Positions 8,113 through 17,920 are shown, counted from the stretch's first letter. The stretch is DNA of 64,000 bases from Flavobacterium alkalisoli (GCF_008000935.1 NZ_CP042831.1:3286001-3350000), one strand, 5' to 3'. The notes: generated from the sequence alone by a model not told the origin. Made by a program: numbers and translations.

Positions 8113-10344
8113 TTATCTCTTCAGTGAGAAGTGTGCCTTGAACTCCTTAACAACCGGTTGGCCGTTAACCGTCTCACGGTAGGTTACCGTGAACCAGTAG
8201 TCCGTAGCAGGTAGCGGTGTACCGTTGTAGGTACCGTCCCAGCCCTCACTCTCTTCGGTGGCACTGATCTGCTTGATCAGCTTGCCGTAACGGTCAAAGA
8301 TGTACACCTTAGCATCAGGCTGGTTCAACCCTATGATGTTCCAGGTATCGTGGTAACCGTCACCGTTAGGGGTGAAGTAATGCGGGTAGTCCACAAGGCT
8401 TACGCCCTCTATGGCAATCTCATCACACGCAAACTCCGTGCTAACATCCCTTACATAGACCGTATGGGTGCCTGCAGGTACATCGGTAAACACATTGCTG
8501 CTCTGCCACATGCCGTCCTCATCAAGCTTGTACTCGTATTCTCCATATCCTTCAACAAACACCGTGATAACCTGGTTGTCGCTGAAGTAGTTGGTCACCT
8601 CATAACCAACACCAACAGGGCTGGCAGGGCCGCTCTTCTGAACCTGGAAGGCTGCTGAGATATCAGAGATACAGTTCAGTGGTGCAGGGCCTGTTACCTC
8701 TACAGTATAGTTACCCTCGGCTATCGCCTCATAGGTAGGAGATGCCGGGTCATAATCGGTCAGTTCCACTCCGTCAAGATACCACACAAAGCTGTAGCCC
8801 ATACCATTCGGGATGCCGCTGTCCAGGGTTACTGTCCTTAACACATCGTCGGTAGTGTAGTCCACACAGATGGTATCACTGCCGTCCACCGAGGTGATCA
8901 CAGGCTCAGGCAATCTTTCCACTATAAGGGTGATCTCCGTGATGTCATGGCAACCGCTGATGGTCGAGGTGTTGGTCACCCTTGCATAGATGGTCATAAC
9001 ATCGGCAGTGGTGTTCACATACACCGTAGGGTCCGCTATAGGGTTGGTTGCATTATCTGCATCCTCAAAGCTCTCATAGTAGGCAACACTGTAGTCCGCA
9101 GGGTCCTGCGCTCCCAGTATCTCCGCATCGAAGACACTAAGGTCAAAGGCATGCATACCGTCGTTTGTACCGTCATCATCACAGGTAGACAGCGATGGGT
9201 CGGCAGGGGCGTTGGCTACTGCGGCCTCCTCCACCAGGAGCTGCATCGGTGCGGTGGTGGTACAGCCGCTCTCTATGTGCTGTACCCATACAAGGATATC
9301 CTGTGGCGTGCTTATGTTGTTGTACTGGTTCGGCAGTGCTGTGCCCGCATCAAGGGCTGCCTGATCAAAGTAGAACCTTACAAGGTAATCGTTCGGGTCG
9401 GCATCCTCTCCCAGTATCTCAGGGATGTGGCTGCTTAGTATAAAGGTGGCAAAACCATCGGTGTTCTGCTCACAGATCGCATAGGCAGGAATCGCCCCGT
9501 TCTCGCCCAATGCAGGCAGCGGGTTAACGATAAGCTCAAGCTCAACGATCTGGTAACATACAGCATCATTCGGGTTGCCCGTGTTGGCCTCTACCCTTAC
9601 ATAGATGGTAGCCGTACCGCTTACAAACTGCGTAGGGTCCGCTATGGCGTTTATATCCTGGTCCGCATCATCATAAGTAAGGTGGTAGCTTAAGATAAGG
9701 TTCGGCTCGTTGTCCATGATATCTGCTGCTGCCTGGGTAAGGTCAAACTCCTCCTGGCCGTCCCCCGCATTGTTGTCATCACATAACACAAGGGCATCAG
9801 GGGTCGTATTCGGTGTAGGTAACGGAAGTACCTTTATGGTCATGGTAGTGTAGCTCTTACACCCTGCAAGGGTGATAACCTCTACCGTTAATGTCATCGG
9901 GTTGGAGGTGTTCACATAAGCAGTAGGGTCGGCAATCGGTGTGGTTGCCCCCGGCTCATAGTAGTTAACCGTGTAGCCAAGGCCTACCCCGAATGGGCCC
10001 AGTATCGTGTTCTCCATTACCGTAAGGTCAAACTCCGTGGTCATATCATTCGGCAGGGCCTCGTTACATACGCTAAGTACAGGCGGACGTGTTAAGGCAA
10101 GCGGGATATTGATATGGATGGTGAAGCTCTCGATGCTGTAGCAGCCCGTGGCAACATCCTCAATCCTTACATAGATAACCTCTCCGTCCTGGGCCGTGTA
10201 GCCCGCAGCGTTGGTAATCCTCGGTGCGCCGTTCTGGGCTGCCGTAAGGTTATTGAAGTAATGGATGATATAATCCGACGGGTCCGCATTGCCTAAGTGC
10301 TCCAGTATGTAGCTGTCCTGAACCGTAAGGTCCACGGCTGCCAT
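8113..10344 (-). CDS. 3' part of a frameshifted lectin-domain protein: Ig-like repeats and T9SS type B sorting domain
   Basis: This open frame begins inside a repeat unit and lacks a signal peptide, so the ATG at 10344 is not a real start. Read upstream, the frame stays open to about 10408, where it joins the frame of the preceding segment (10293-13649). It holds further ~90-residue units marked by LCDD/CDDDG and LTVE/LIV strands, as in the upstream part. It ends in a type B sorting domain (CHU_C type): FTPNGDGYHDTWNI, then VYIFDRYGKLI, WDGTYNG and a final AHFSLKR. That domain should route the protein through T9SS to the cell surface or medium. Base composition is clearly more GC-rich than in neighbouring genes. 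As written, translation of the upstream part would not reach this sorting domain. Confidence 0.75.
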   Translation of the reverse strand: MAAVDLTVQDSYILEHLGNADPSDYIIHYFNNLTAAQNGAPRITNAAGYTAQDGEVIYVRIEDVATGCYSIESFTIHINIPLALTRPPVLSVCNEALPNDMTTEFDLTVMENTILGPFGVGLGYTVNYYEPGATTPIADPTAYVNTSNPMTLTVEVITLAGCKSYTTMTIKVLPLPTPNTTPDALVLCDDNNAGDGQEEFDLTQAAADIMDNEPNLILSYHLTYDDADQDINAIADPTQFVSGTATIYVRVEANTGNPNDAVCYQIVELELIVNPLPALGENGAIPAYAICEQNTDGFATFILSSHIPEILGEDADPNDYLVRFYFDQAALDAGTALPNQYNNISTPQDILVWVQHIESGCTTTAPMQLLVEEAAVANAPADPSLSTCDDDGTNDGMHAFDLSVFDAEILGAQDPADYSVAYYESFEDADNATNPIADPTVYVNTTADVMTIYARVTNTSTISGCHDITEITLIVERLPEPVITSVDGSDTICVDYTTDDVLRTVTLDSGIPNGMGYSFVWYLDGVELTDYDPASPTYEAIAEGNYTVEVTGPAPLNCISDISAAFQVQKSGPASPVGVGYEVTNYFSDNQVITVFVEGYGEYEYKLDEDGMWQSSNVFTDVPAGTHTVYVRDVSTEFACDEIAIEGVSLVDYPHYFTPNGDGYHDTWNIIGLNQPDAKVYIFDRYGKLIKQISATEESEGWDGTYNGTPLPATDYWFTVTYRETVNGQPVVKEFKAHFSLKR

Positions 10345-13300
10345 GGCATCCTGGTCGTTGTTGTCCGTATCACAAAGGGTGATGTCCTGAAGGTCCGCAT
10401 CAATCTGAGGGTATCCACAACAATAAGGTTAAGCGCATAGGCCGTAGCCGTATAACAGCCCGTTACCGTGTTCTCCACCCTTACATAGATGGTCTGGTTA
10501 TAGGCATTGGTATTGGTATAGTTGTCCGTATTAGGGATGGCGTTGATACCCAGTTCCGCATCCTGTGCCGTCTCGTGGAAGGTTACAGAAAGGTTCTCTC
10601 CGTTGTTGATCATATCCTCAACAAGGGCATCAAGGTCAAACTGGGCATGGCCGTCACTGTCTGGGTCACACATGGTAAGGTCTTCCTGGGAAGGGGGAAC
10701 CACTATCGGTAGCGGCTCTACCCTGATATCAAGCAATACGATCCTGTAGCAGCCCGTAGCCTCAAAGGTAACCCTTACATAGATCGCCTCGGCATTGCTC
10801 TGGTTGGTATACGCCTGCGGGTTCTGTATTTCATTTATGTTAGCATCAGCATCCGCAAGGGTATGGTGGAAGGTAACATTGATTCCCGTCTGGACCCCGA
10901 TGATCTCAGGGATCTTAGTGGTAAGGTCAAACTCCTCAACCTCGTCAGGCTGCCCTCCTATAGTGTTCACATCACATAATGTGTATGGTGTAGGCTGGGT
11001 AGCAACAGGTAGCGGGTTGACGATAAGCTCCAGTTCCACGATGTCATAACAGCCCGTTGCATTGTCCGTTACCCTTACATAAACAGGGGAATCGGTATTG
11101 GTAGCCGTGTAGCTGCCCGGGGTCGCAATGGCAGGGGTATTGGCCTGTGCTGCCTCAAGGGTCGCAAAATAGCCAACCGTGTACAGTGCAGGGTCCAATC
11201 CGCCAAGTATCTCAGACTCTCTTGAAGGAAGTACAAAGATACCCTCACCGTCAGTATCATCCGGACCGTTGTCGCATAGTGCATATGGTGCCGGTTCGGT
11301 GGCGATAGGCGCCTGGTGAACAATCAGCTGAAGCTCCTCGATGTCATAACAAACCGTAAAGGCCGAAGATACCCTGATGTAAAGCGTCTGGGTGTTCGCC
11401 TCGATATTGGTATAGTCAACAGGGTCAATGGCATTGGTACCAAACTCCGCGTCATCCATGGTCTCGTGCGCAGTTACCGTAACATCGGTAAGCTGTGATT
11501 CTATATAGTCAATTACCGACTGTACGTCGAAATTCTCAAAACCGTCATTGTCAAAGGCACATTCCTCAAGGGCTGTCAGTGCAGGGGCAATAGGTGCAGG
11601 GTCAACATGAAGGGTAATCTGAACTGCCGTCCAGCAGCCCGTTACACTGCTCTGTAACCTTGCCCATATCTGGGCCATATCAGGGGCAACATAGATATCA
11701 GGAAGCTGCGTGGCAGCATCGCCTGTCTCTGCCTCTATCTGGCTGCTATAGTAACTAACCGTTACCGATGATACTCCCGAAGCAAGGGCTGAATCATGGC
11801 TGTGAAGGTCAAAGTCTGCCTGGCCCGGTACCTCCTCACACTCGTGGAAGTCCGTCTGCGCGCTGTCATAAATCGGAAGCGGGGTTACAACCAAATCAAA
11901 ATCAAAGACATCATAACACGTGGTTACCGTGTTCTCCAATCTTACATAGATCGTCTGAGGGTTGGAAAGGTTCGCATAAGTTGTCAGGTTAACGATAGGG
12001 TTGGTAGCCGTCTCAGCATCATTAGCCGTCTCATAGTAGCTTACCGCATAATCAGGGTTACCACCGGTTACCTCCAAATCCTTACTCGTCAGGTCAAACT
12101 CCTCAATCCCGTCAGGGGTCATGTAGTCCGTCTGATCACATAATACGTAGTCGGTAATAGGAGATGATATGGTGGGTAATAAATATAATGTTACCTGTTC
12201 TACACTTGTGTTTGGACAAGTTCCGTTTGTAAGGTACTGAACACTATAAGTAGCCCCTGGAATGGCATTACTTATTTCTCCGGTAGTTTCATCTATTACA
12301 GCTCCGTCTCCCGGATTTGTATCAAAGGTGAAAATACCTCCGGAAACTCCCGTAACAGTCGCTGTAGCATCTGTACATCCCGGAGTTAAATAGAACGATG
12401 CATCATCCAGGGTAACATCAACAAAAGCACTTTCTGTTAAGGGAACTGTACAAAAAGGCTCTTCTGCAACAGTAAGATTCACCAGTTGTAACGTTTGGCT
12501 AACATTAACACCGGATACCGTTACTAAAGCTTCGCCTGTATCATCTAAAAATACTGTCTCTTCGGCACCGTTATTTATAGTATATGCTACTTCTGCATTA
12601 GGCTCTCCCGTAATAGCAAATTGTGCTTCTCCAGTACCATTACATACAGGCGATTCAACAGCTGTTACACTTGCCTCAAAATCGGCGACAGTAATAGTAA
12701 ACTCATGTTCCATTACATCTCCGCAATTATCGGTTACAGTTAGCAAATATGTTGTAGTTTCTGTTGGGGTAAACACAGGGTTTGCTATGTTAGGGTTACT
12801 AACACCTGTAGTGGGTGTCCACTGATAAGTAGAAGCTCCTGTATAACTGCCATCTATATCATCTACAGATGCTCCTGCACAAATTAATTTATCCTGTATA
12901 CCGGCATCTAAAAATGATAAATACTGAAAACAGATATACTGCAGATTTGCCTGCCCTCCAGTAGAGCCTGTAAAACCAAAATAAACATTAGAAGTACCGC
13001 CAAAAACATCGTTAATTAAATCTCCTAAATAGGTAAATCTTTCTGAACAGTCAAAAATAACCGTGAAGGCCTGTGTTGAAGCTCTCCATCTTATTTTCAC
13101 CTCATGTTCTGTATTATCCTTAATATTAGTAGACGTTGGAGATGCCTGAACCGGCGCAACAAGGTTATCAGCCGAAGCATGACTTATGTTTCCGGCTTTT
13201 TGAAGCGCCACATGATCAAACAATGGATCATTTACAAAAAGACCATTAGAGGCATTTACATTTCTATAGGTATCAAATTCGACTGCTAATGAGGGTTGAT

Positions 13301-13649
13301 CAGGAAGATCTCTATATCCAAGCCCTCCACCTATTATACCTATTACAGGATTGGCAGTAGTTTTTAATACAAAAGTCATTCCGTCTGCACCATTGGAGTT
13401 TGCTCCGAAATAGGCATTGAATACAATCTCAAAATCATTTGATAGATCAATGGGATTGTTGTACCAAACAGCACCCGAGTTTGACTGGGCATTATTTGTA
13501 ATTCTGTAACAACCATTTGCCATTTGTGAGGCATTATTCACAAAAGTAGGTGTTAATTGTGCAAAAACTGATGTTGTAAATAATAAACAAATCCCGAATA
13601 ATAAAATTCGGGATTGTTCAGCAAATTTACATAGTGGTAGTGAAATCAT
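10293..13649 (-). CDS. 5' part of a frameshifted secreted protein: L-type-lectin-like domain and Ig-like repeats
   Basis: The start at 13649 gives a signal peptide ending at SVFAQ (about residue 31). A ~220-residue lectin-like domain follows, with NGADGMTFVLKT, GGGLGYRDLPDQPSLAVEFD and DHVALQKAGN, typical of bacterial L-type (legume-like) lectins that bind glycans. An Ig/PKD-like region with TPTETTTYLLTVTDNCGD and several ~90-residue units containing CYDI/FDL patterns come next. After residue ~1079 the frame runs into a nonsense tail (about 40 residues) because one base appears missing in the GGG at 10409-10411; adding one base restores the repeat (DT-P-QIDADLQDITLCD). The joined product would be about 1840 residues. 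It starts 47 bases after its paralogue's stop, probably in the same operon. Confidence 0.75.
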   Translation of the reverse strand: MISLPLCKFAEQSRILLFGICLLFTTSVFAQLTPTFVNNASQMANGCYRITNNAQSNSGAVWYNNPIDLSNDFEIVFNAYFGANSNGADGMTFVLKTTANPVIGIIGGGLGYRDLPDQPSLAVEFDTYRNVNASNGLFVNDPLFDHVALQKAGNISHASADNLVAPVQASPTSTNIKDNTEHEVKIRWRASTQAFTVIFDCSERFTYLGDLINDVFGGTSNVYFGFTGSTGGQANLQYICFQYLSFLDAGIQDKLICAGASVDDIDGSYTGASTYQWTPTTGVSNPNIANPVFTPTETTTYLLTVTDNCGDVMEHEFTITVADFEASVTAVESPVCNGTGEAQFAITGEPNAEVAYTINNGAEETVFLDDTGEALVTVSGVNVSQTLQLVNLTVAEEPFCTVPLTESAFVDVTLDDASFYLTPGCTDATATVTGVSGGIFTFDTNPGDGAVIDETTGEISNAIPGATYSVQYLTNGTCPNTSVEQVTLYLLPTISSPITDYVLCDQTDYMTPDGIEEFDLTSKDLEVTGGNPDYAVSYYETANDAETATNPIVNLTTYANLSNPQTIYVRLENTVTTCYDVFDFDLVVTPLPIYDSAQTDFHECEEVPGQADFDLHSHDSALASGVSSVTVSYYSSQIEAETGDAATQLPDIYVAPDMAQIWARLQSSVTGCWTAVQITLHVDPAPIAPALTALEECAFDNDGFENFDVQSVIDYIESQLTDVTVTAHETMDDAEFGTNAIDPVDYTNIEANTQTLYIRVSSAFTVCYDIEELQLIVHQAPIATEPAPYALCDNGPDDTDGEGIFVLPSRESEILGGLDPALYTVGYFATLEAAQANTPAIATPGSYTATNTDSPVYVRVTDNATGCYDIVELELIVNPLPVATQPTPYTLCDVNTIGGQPDEVEEFDLTTKIPEIIGVQTGINVTFHHTLADADANINEIQNPQAYTNQSNAEAIYVRVTFEATGCYRIVLLDIRVEPLPIVVPPSQEDLTMCDPDSDGHAQFDLDALVEDMINNGENLSVTFHETAQDAELGINAIPNTDNYTNTNAYNQTIYVRVENTVTGCYTATAYALNLIVVDTLRLMRTFRTSPFVIRTTTTRMPWQPWTLRFRTATYWST

Positions 13650-13696
13650 GCTATATAATCTTTAGAATAACTGTCTTAAATAATTTAAAAAAGCTA

Positions 13697-15991
13697 TTAG
13701 TTTACTTGCCTGTTTATATAAATCCAACCCGTATGTTGTGATCCGTAAGTAGGATTAGGGTCAGAAAAATTAATTGAATAATAATATGTACCTGAAGGGA
13801 GTTCACTACCGTTATCAGACTGTCCGCCCCACTCATTTGTATAATGAGAGAAAGAATATACTTTTTCGCCATAACGGTTGTAAACATTAAGCTGCTGAAC
13901 TTCAAACCCTGTAAGATCAAAAAAGTCGTTCATCCCGTCTCCGTTAGGAGATATGCCACGCTGAATAAAGCACTGGCCTGTATAGATATTAAAACTTACC
14001 GAAGCAGTACATCCACTCGTGTTTTCTACAGTTACCCAAATAAGCTGCTCTCCCGAAACCGTATTCTGAAATGCTGAAGGATTAGTAATCCCGACCATAG
14101 TCCCGTTATTATCATAGAAATAACTAACCGATAAATACTGATCATTATTTACAATAACATCTTCATTTTCAGTCAAATCAAAAATCGATATTCCATCAGC
14201 ATTTGTATTACAAGAATATAGATCATTAGGGGTATTCAACACAGGTAACCCTTCAATAATAAGCTCTAATTGGGTAATAGCGTAACAGCCGGTAGTATTA
14301 TCTTCAACCCTTACCCATAAAACCTGATTATTTGCAACAGTATTAGTATAGGTTACAGGCAACTGAGCCGAAGCATCTCCAGTTTCAGCCTCAACTTGTG
14401 ATTCATAAAAACTAATCGCCATATTATTACCTGCCTGAATTTGTGAAGCAGCAATACTTAAATCAAATTCGGCAAAACCATTATTACTATCACATTCCAC
14501 TAAAGCTTCAGGTTCATTAAACATCACCTCGGGGAATAGTGCAACCTCAACAATACTGCTTACTGAACAGTTTCCTTGTGTAGTGTATTCTACCGAATAA
14601 ACCGCACCCGGTGTACCGTTAGTTATCTCACCGGTAGCAGAATCAATTATTGCCCCGTCTACAGGACTTGGATTAAAAGCAAACGTTCCGCCCTCATCAC
14701 CTGTTATTGTTGCTGTTGCTCCCGAACATGTAGGTGTTATTATGAAAGATGCATCTTCACCAATAACCTCAACAGATGCGCTGGCGGTTATATCAACCTG
14801 ACAGAAAGGAGCCTGTAAAAGTGCTATGCTTACCAATTCTATCAACTGATTTTCTGTTACTGAAGGAAGAGTTATAACTGCTTCTCCGTTTACGTCAAGT
14901 ATAATTGTTTCCTGGGTCCCACCATTAATAGTATAAGCTACCTCAGCATCGGGTGTACCTGTAACTGTAAACTGGGCATCGGTACCATTACATACCGAAG
15001 AATTTACGGCATTAATTTCTGCAGATAAGTCTGATACTTCTATGGTAAACTCCTGCTCTATAGTCTCTCCACAATTATCTGTAATTGTAAGTGTATAAGT
15101 TGTGGTTTCTGTTGGAGTAAACACCGGATTAGGTATCGTAATATCACTAACTCCTGTTGCCGGAGACCATTCATAGCTTGTAGCTCCTGTATAATTAGCA
15201 TCTATAGTATCTACCTGCTCGCCACTGCAAATTGTATAATCCTGAAGGTTTATATCCAGAAAAGATATATACTTAAAACATATATAGTGATTATTAGACA
15301 GAGACCCTGTAGAACCTGTAAAACCAAAATATACAGTAGAAGTTCCTTCAAAAACATCATTAACTAAATCTGATGTATAGCTAAAACGCTCTGAACAGTC
15401 AAAAATCACAGTAAATGTTTGCGTTTCTGCACGCCATAATATTTTAACCTCATGTTCCTGTCCATTTTTAATATTGGTACTTGTTGGTGAGGCCTGTACC
15501 GGAGCGACCAGATTATCAGGTGAAACATGGCTGGTATTACCATTTTTCTGAAGAGCTATATGATTATATGTAGGATCATTTATTACTTCTCCCGAAGCTG
15601 TTGTAGTATTTCTGAAAGTATCAAACTCAACTGCTAATGAAGGCTGATCGGGAAGGTTTCTATAGCCCATACCTCCGCCTATTATACCAATAACAGCATC
15701 AGGAGTTGTTTTTAAAACAAACGTCATTCCGTCTGCTCCATTTATATTGGACCCAAAATAAGCATTAAAAACAATATCAAAATCCTGAGTTAAATCAATA
15801 GGATTATCGTACCAGGCTGCTCCTGAATTTGATTGTTGATTTGTAGTTATGGTATAACATCCGTCGCCGGTAGCCGACGCGTTATTTACAAATGTTGGTG
15901 TTAACTGTGCTAAGCTTTTAATAGAAAATAACAGGCAAGCTGCAAAAAGCAGCTTTACCTGTTTATTGATTGGTTGATGGTTCTTTTTCAT
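13697..15991 (-). CDS. secreted L-type-lectin-like protein with T9SS type B sorting domain
   Basis: I place the start at the ATG at 15991 (764 residues), giving MKKNHQPINKQ and a signal peptide ending at SLAQ. The longer frame begins at a TTG inside the upstream gene. The N-terminal ~220 residues match the neighbouring frameshifted protein closely: NGADGMTFVLKT, GGGMGYRNLPDQPSLAVEFD, HIALQKNGN. An Ig/PKD-like segment (TPTETTTYTLTITDNCGE) and about three ~90-residue units follow. The C-terminus is a type B sorting domain: SPNGDGMNDFFDLTG, NVYNRYGEKVYSF, WGGQSDNG, SGTYYYSI. It should bind glycans at the surface or outside the cell. It starts 10 bases after the PNGase F-like gene stops, so the two are probably co-transcribed. 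Confidence 0.82.
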   Translation of the reverse strand: MKKNHQPINKQVKLLFAACLLFSIKSLAQLTPTFVNNASATGDGCYTITTNQQSNSGAAWYDNPIDLTQDFDIVFNAYFGSNINGADGMTFVLKTTPDAVIGIIGGGMGYRNLPDQPSLAVEFDTFRNTTTASGEVINDPTYNHIALQKNGNTSHVSPDNLVAPVQASPTSTNIKNGQEHEVKILWRAETQTFTVIFDCSERFSYTSDLVNDVFEGTSTVYFGFTGSTGSLSNNHYICFKYISFLDINLQDYTICSGEQVDTIDANYTGATSYEWSPATGVSDITIPNPVFTPTETTTYTLTITDNCGETIEQEFTIEVSDLSAEINAVNSSVCNGTDAQFTVTGTPDAEVAYTINGGTQETIILDVNGEAVITLPSVTENQLIELVSIALLQAPFCQVDITASASVEVIGEDASFIITPTCSGATATITGDEGGTFAFNPSPVDGAIIDSATGEITNGTPGAVYSVEYTTQGNCSVSSIVEVALFPEVMFNEPEALVECDSNNGFAEFDLSIAASQIQAGNNMAISFYESQVEAETGDASAQLPVTYTNTVANNQVLWVRVEDNTTGCYAITQLELIIEGLPVLNTPNDLYSCNTNADGISIFDLTENEDVIVNNDQYLSVSYFYDNNGTMVGITNPSAFQNTVSGEQLIWVTVENTSGCTASVSFNIYTGQCFIQRGISPNGDGMNDFFDLTGFEVQQLNVYNRYGEKVYSFSHYTNEWGGQSDNGSELPSGTYYYSINFSDPNPTYGSQHTGWIYINRQVN

Positions 15992-16001
15992 AGGAGGCAA
16001 A

Positions 16002-17732
16002 TTATTTTTTCTCAACTTTATAAGTTTGTGACTTACCCGAAATATTTACCTTTAAAAGATAGATACCTGTAGGAAAGTTTATCATGTTGATAACCGCATC
16101 ATTTCCTGTTATGTTTTCAGAAAGTACCTCCCTACCCTGTATATCGTACATTGCTATAGCAGTAATTTCATCATCCTGTGAACTAAGGAAAAGATTATCT
16201 ATTACCGGATTTGGATAATAAGTAAATGAAACCAGTTCATTATCTGCTACTGATAGCTGCTGTGTTTGCACATAGCGTGGTTCTGACCAAAGACTATTTG
16301 CATTATTACCGCATTTTGAACGTACAAAGACCTGATAAACGGTATTTGCCTGAACATTCTCTGTTGCTATTCCTTCACTTTCTCCTCCTGTTACTTCAAG
16401 GTAATCTTCCTCTCCAAGTATAGCATAAGTAGTTTGCCCGTTAGAATTATAAATCTTACCATACAGTACTTCCCATTCCTCTGCATTGCCTATCTCATCC
16501 CAGTTAACCATTATTTCGTTATCTGAAATTGCCTGAGCTGTAAAGTTTGCAGGCATAGTACACATAGAATTATCACCACTTTCCCTGTTTTGTATATAAG
16601 CCGACAATGGTATTTGCCCCTGTGCATCTACAAATTCTGCATCTGGTACATCTATTTTAATGGTGTGGTCTCCAGCCGGTAACGTTCCTAAATTAACTTC
16701 CAGTGTAGGAATTGCATCCCCGGGACACCAGTTGTTCCAGTATATCCAGCCTCTTAATGGCTTTGCTGAAGAACCGTAAATTCCGTTACCCTGAGTATTA
16801 TACTGACGGTATGGTTCACAATCCTTACCTCCCGGTATATACTGATAGATAAGTGTATTATCCAGATACACATAATGACGACGGCGAACATATTCTTCTC
16901 CTCCTTCATTTGCACCATGCTTAGATGTAATAAGGTATAATTTTAAATTTTCCTGCTGTGTTGCAAGGCTAAAGTTGATTATTTTAGTGGTTTCACCCGG
17001 TACATCGGTAGCGTTATAATTGTTTAGGTTTTGTCTTGCTATTAAAGGCATAAAGAACATATCATCTTCATAAACGATTCCCGAATCGTTATTAGTTGTT
17101 AAAGACAAAGTAGCCCTAAAGGTATCCAGGTGATCTGCACATCCTGCAACCTGTGTTTGTCCTGCTCCCGTAGTTCCAAATACCTGTAACTCTACCCAAA
17201 TATCATATTGAGCCCTTACAGTAGCATCAGATAGTATTTCAGAGATATTATCTGCTTTATAATGGTAAGAAACATTATTTGGTGATACATTTTTATTCAT
17301 AAACGGGGTGATAAACCTCCCTATCTCTACTCTGGGTACATCTGCCGATACATAAGTGCTAGCTTCTTTAGGTGTAAATGCAAGAAATACATGGCCTAAC
17401 CTGTCATAATTATCACAAGCTGCCTCAATAGTAACATCCATTTCAAGAGTATTACCAATTAAGTCTAACTCAGCATCTGTAATCTTCCTTGTATAAAGTG
17501 AATTTGAAAACCTTAAAACATCTGAAGGAATTGTTTCATAAAGATCTTCATCTGCAAGTAAAGGTGTATAGCCTCCGTAAAATAACACGCCGTCATAGAG
17601 TGTTATGGTTTCCTGAGCTTTTACCTGACCGGTTAATATTAACATTAAAACCGAGCAGGATACCTTTAGTTTATTCTTTAAGCTACGGCTATTTTTAGTA
17701 GTAAAAAGTTTAGATAATGTATTTTTTTTCAT
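16002..17732 (-). CDS. PNGase F-like glycoamidase with FN3 and T9SS type A sorting domain
   Basis: The 576-residue protein has a signal peptide ending at VKAQ (residue 40). Residues ~95-230 resemble the first PNGase F domain: ACDNYDRLGHVFL then VEIGRFITPF, against CDEWDRYANVYV and YEIGRFITPY in PNGase F as I remember it; Asp110 aligns with the catalytic Asp60. Residues ~255-365 resemble the second domain: EEYVRRRHYVYLD aligns with the Glu206 segment and NWCPGDAIPT with GWCPGMAVPT. The Glu118 position appears to be Asp177, so activity is uncertain. An FN3-like domain (about 390-490) and a type A tail (YPNPVIDNLFL ... LLKVN) follow. PNGase F cleaves N-glycans from asparagine; here that is inferred from by-eye alignment. 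It heads a probable operon with the two lectin-like genes. Confidence 0.68.
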   Translation of the reverse strand: MKKNTLSKLFTTKNSRSLKNKLKVSCSVLMLILTGQVKAQETITLYDGVLFYGGYTPLLADEDLYETIPSDVLRFSNSLYTRKITDAELDLIGNTLEMDVTIEAACDNYDRLGHVFLAFTPKEASTYVSADVPRVEIGRFITPFMNKNVSPNNVSYHYKADNISEILSDATVRAQYDIWVELQVFGTTGAGQTQVAGCADHLDTFRATLSLTTNNDSGIVYEDDMFFMPLIARQNLNNYNATDVPGETTKIINFSLATQQENLKLYLITSKHGANEGGEEYVRRRHYVYLDNTLIYQYIPGGKDCEPYRQYNTQGNGIYGSSAKPLRGWIYWNNWCPGDAIPTLEVNLGTLPAGDHTIKIDVPDAEFVDAQGQIPLSAYIQNRESGDNSMCTMPANFTAQAISDNEIMVNWDEIGNAEEWEVLYGKIYNSNGQTTYAILGEEDYLEVTGGESEGIATENVQANTVYQVFVRSKCGNNANSLWSEPRYVQTQQLSVADNELVSFTYYPNPVIDNLFLSSQDDEITAIAMYDIQGREVLSENITGNDAVINMINFPTGIYLLKVNISGKSQTYKVEKK

Positions 17733-17751
17733 TGTTAGTTAATTAGTGAAT

Positions 17752-17759
17752 CAAAAGTA
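17752..17759 (-). promoter_or_regulatory. -7 promoter element of the PNGase F-like/lectin operon
   Basis: The minus strand reads TACTTTTG, an exact TAnnTTTG match. The inferred transcript start leaves a leader of about 15 bases. No TTG lies at the expected -33 spacing, which fits an activator-dependent promoter; a candidate activator site is at 17783-17797. Confidence 0.5.
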
Positions 17760-17782
17760 GAATCTGTGTAAAAACGGAGTTA

Positions 17783-17797
17783 TAATCTGGTTTCAAT
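17783..17797 (-). promoter_or_regulatory. candidate HTCS/AraC-type operator (shared motif)
   Basis: On the plus strand this reads TAATCTGGTTTCAAT and differs at one base from TAATTTGGTTTCAAT at 22847-22861 upstream of the LamG gene. The GTTTCAA core lies 31 bases upstream of the -7 element. The pairing with the adjacent AraC-type HTCS regulator is inference. Confidence 0.4.
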
Positions 17798-17855
17798 TAG
17801 TTGCAAACCGGTGCCATTTTAAAGGAAACAGCCTGTTTTTACGCTTATAAATCTT

Positions 17856-17900
17856 AAAAGCCCACCCTAAACATCATTATGTGGTCAGGATGGGACTTTT
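17856..17900 (-). terminator. imperfect terminator hairpin of the LamG/FN3 gene
   Basis: AAAAGCCCACCCT (17856-17868) pairs with AGGATGGGACTTTT (17887-17900) with minor bulges. It lies 20 bases after the stop of the minus-strand gene and ends in a short T run. Confidence 0.45.
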
Positions 17901-17920
17901 CAAGGTCTGAATGAAAAAAA

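Noticed and set aside
15992..16015. TTG start for the lectin-like gene overlapping the PNGase F-like gene
   Set aside because: The ATG at 15991 gives a proper signal peptide and lies 10 bases after the upstream stop.
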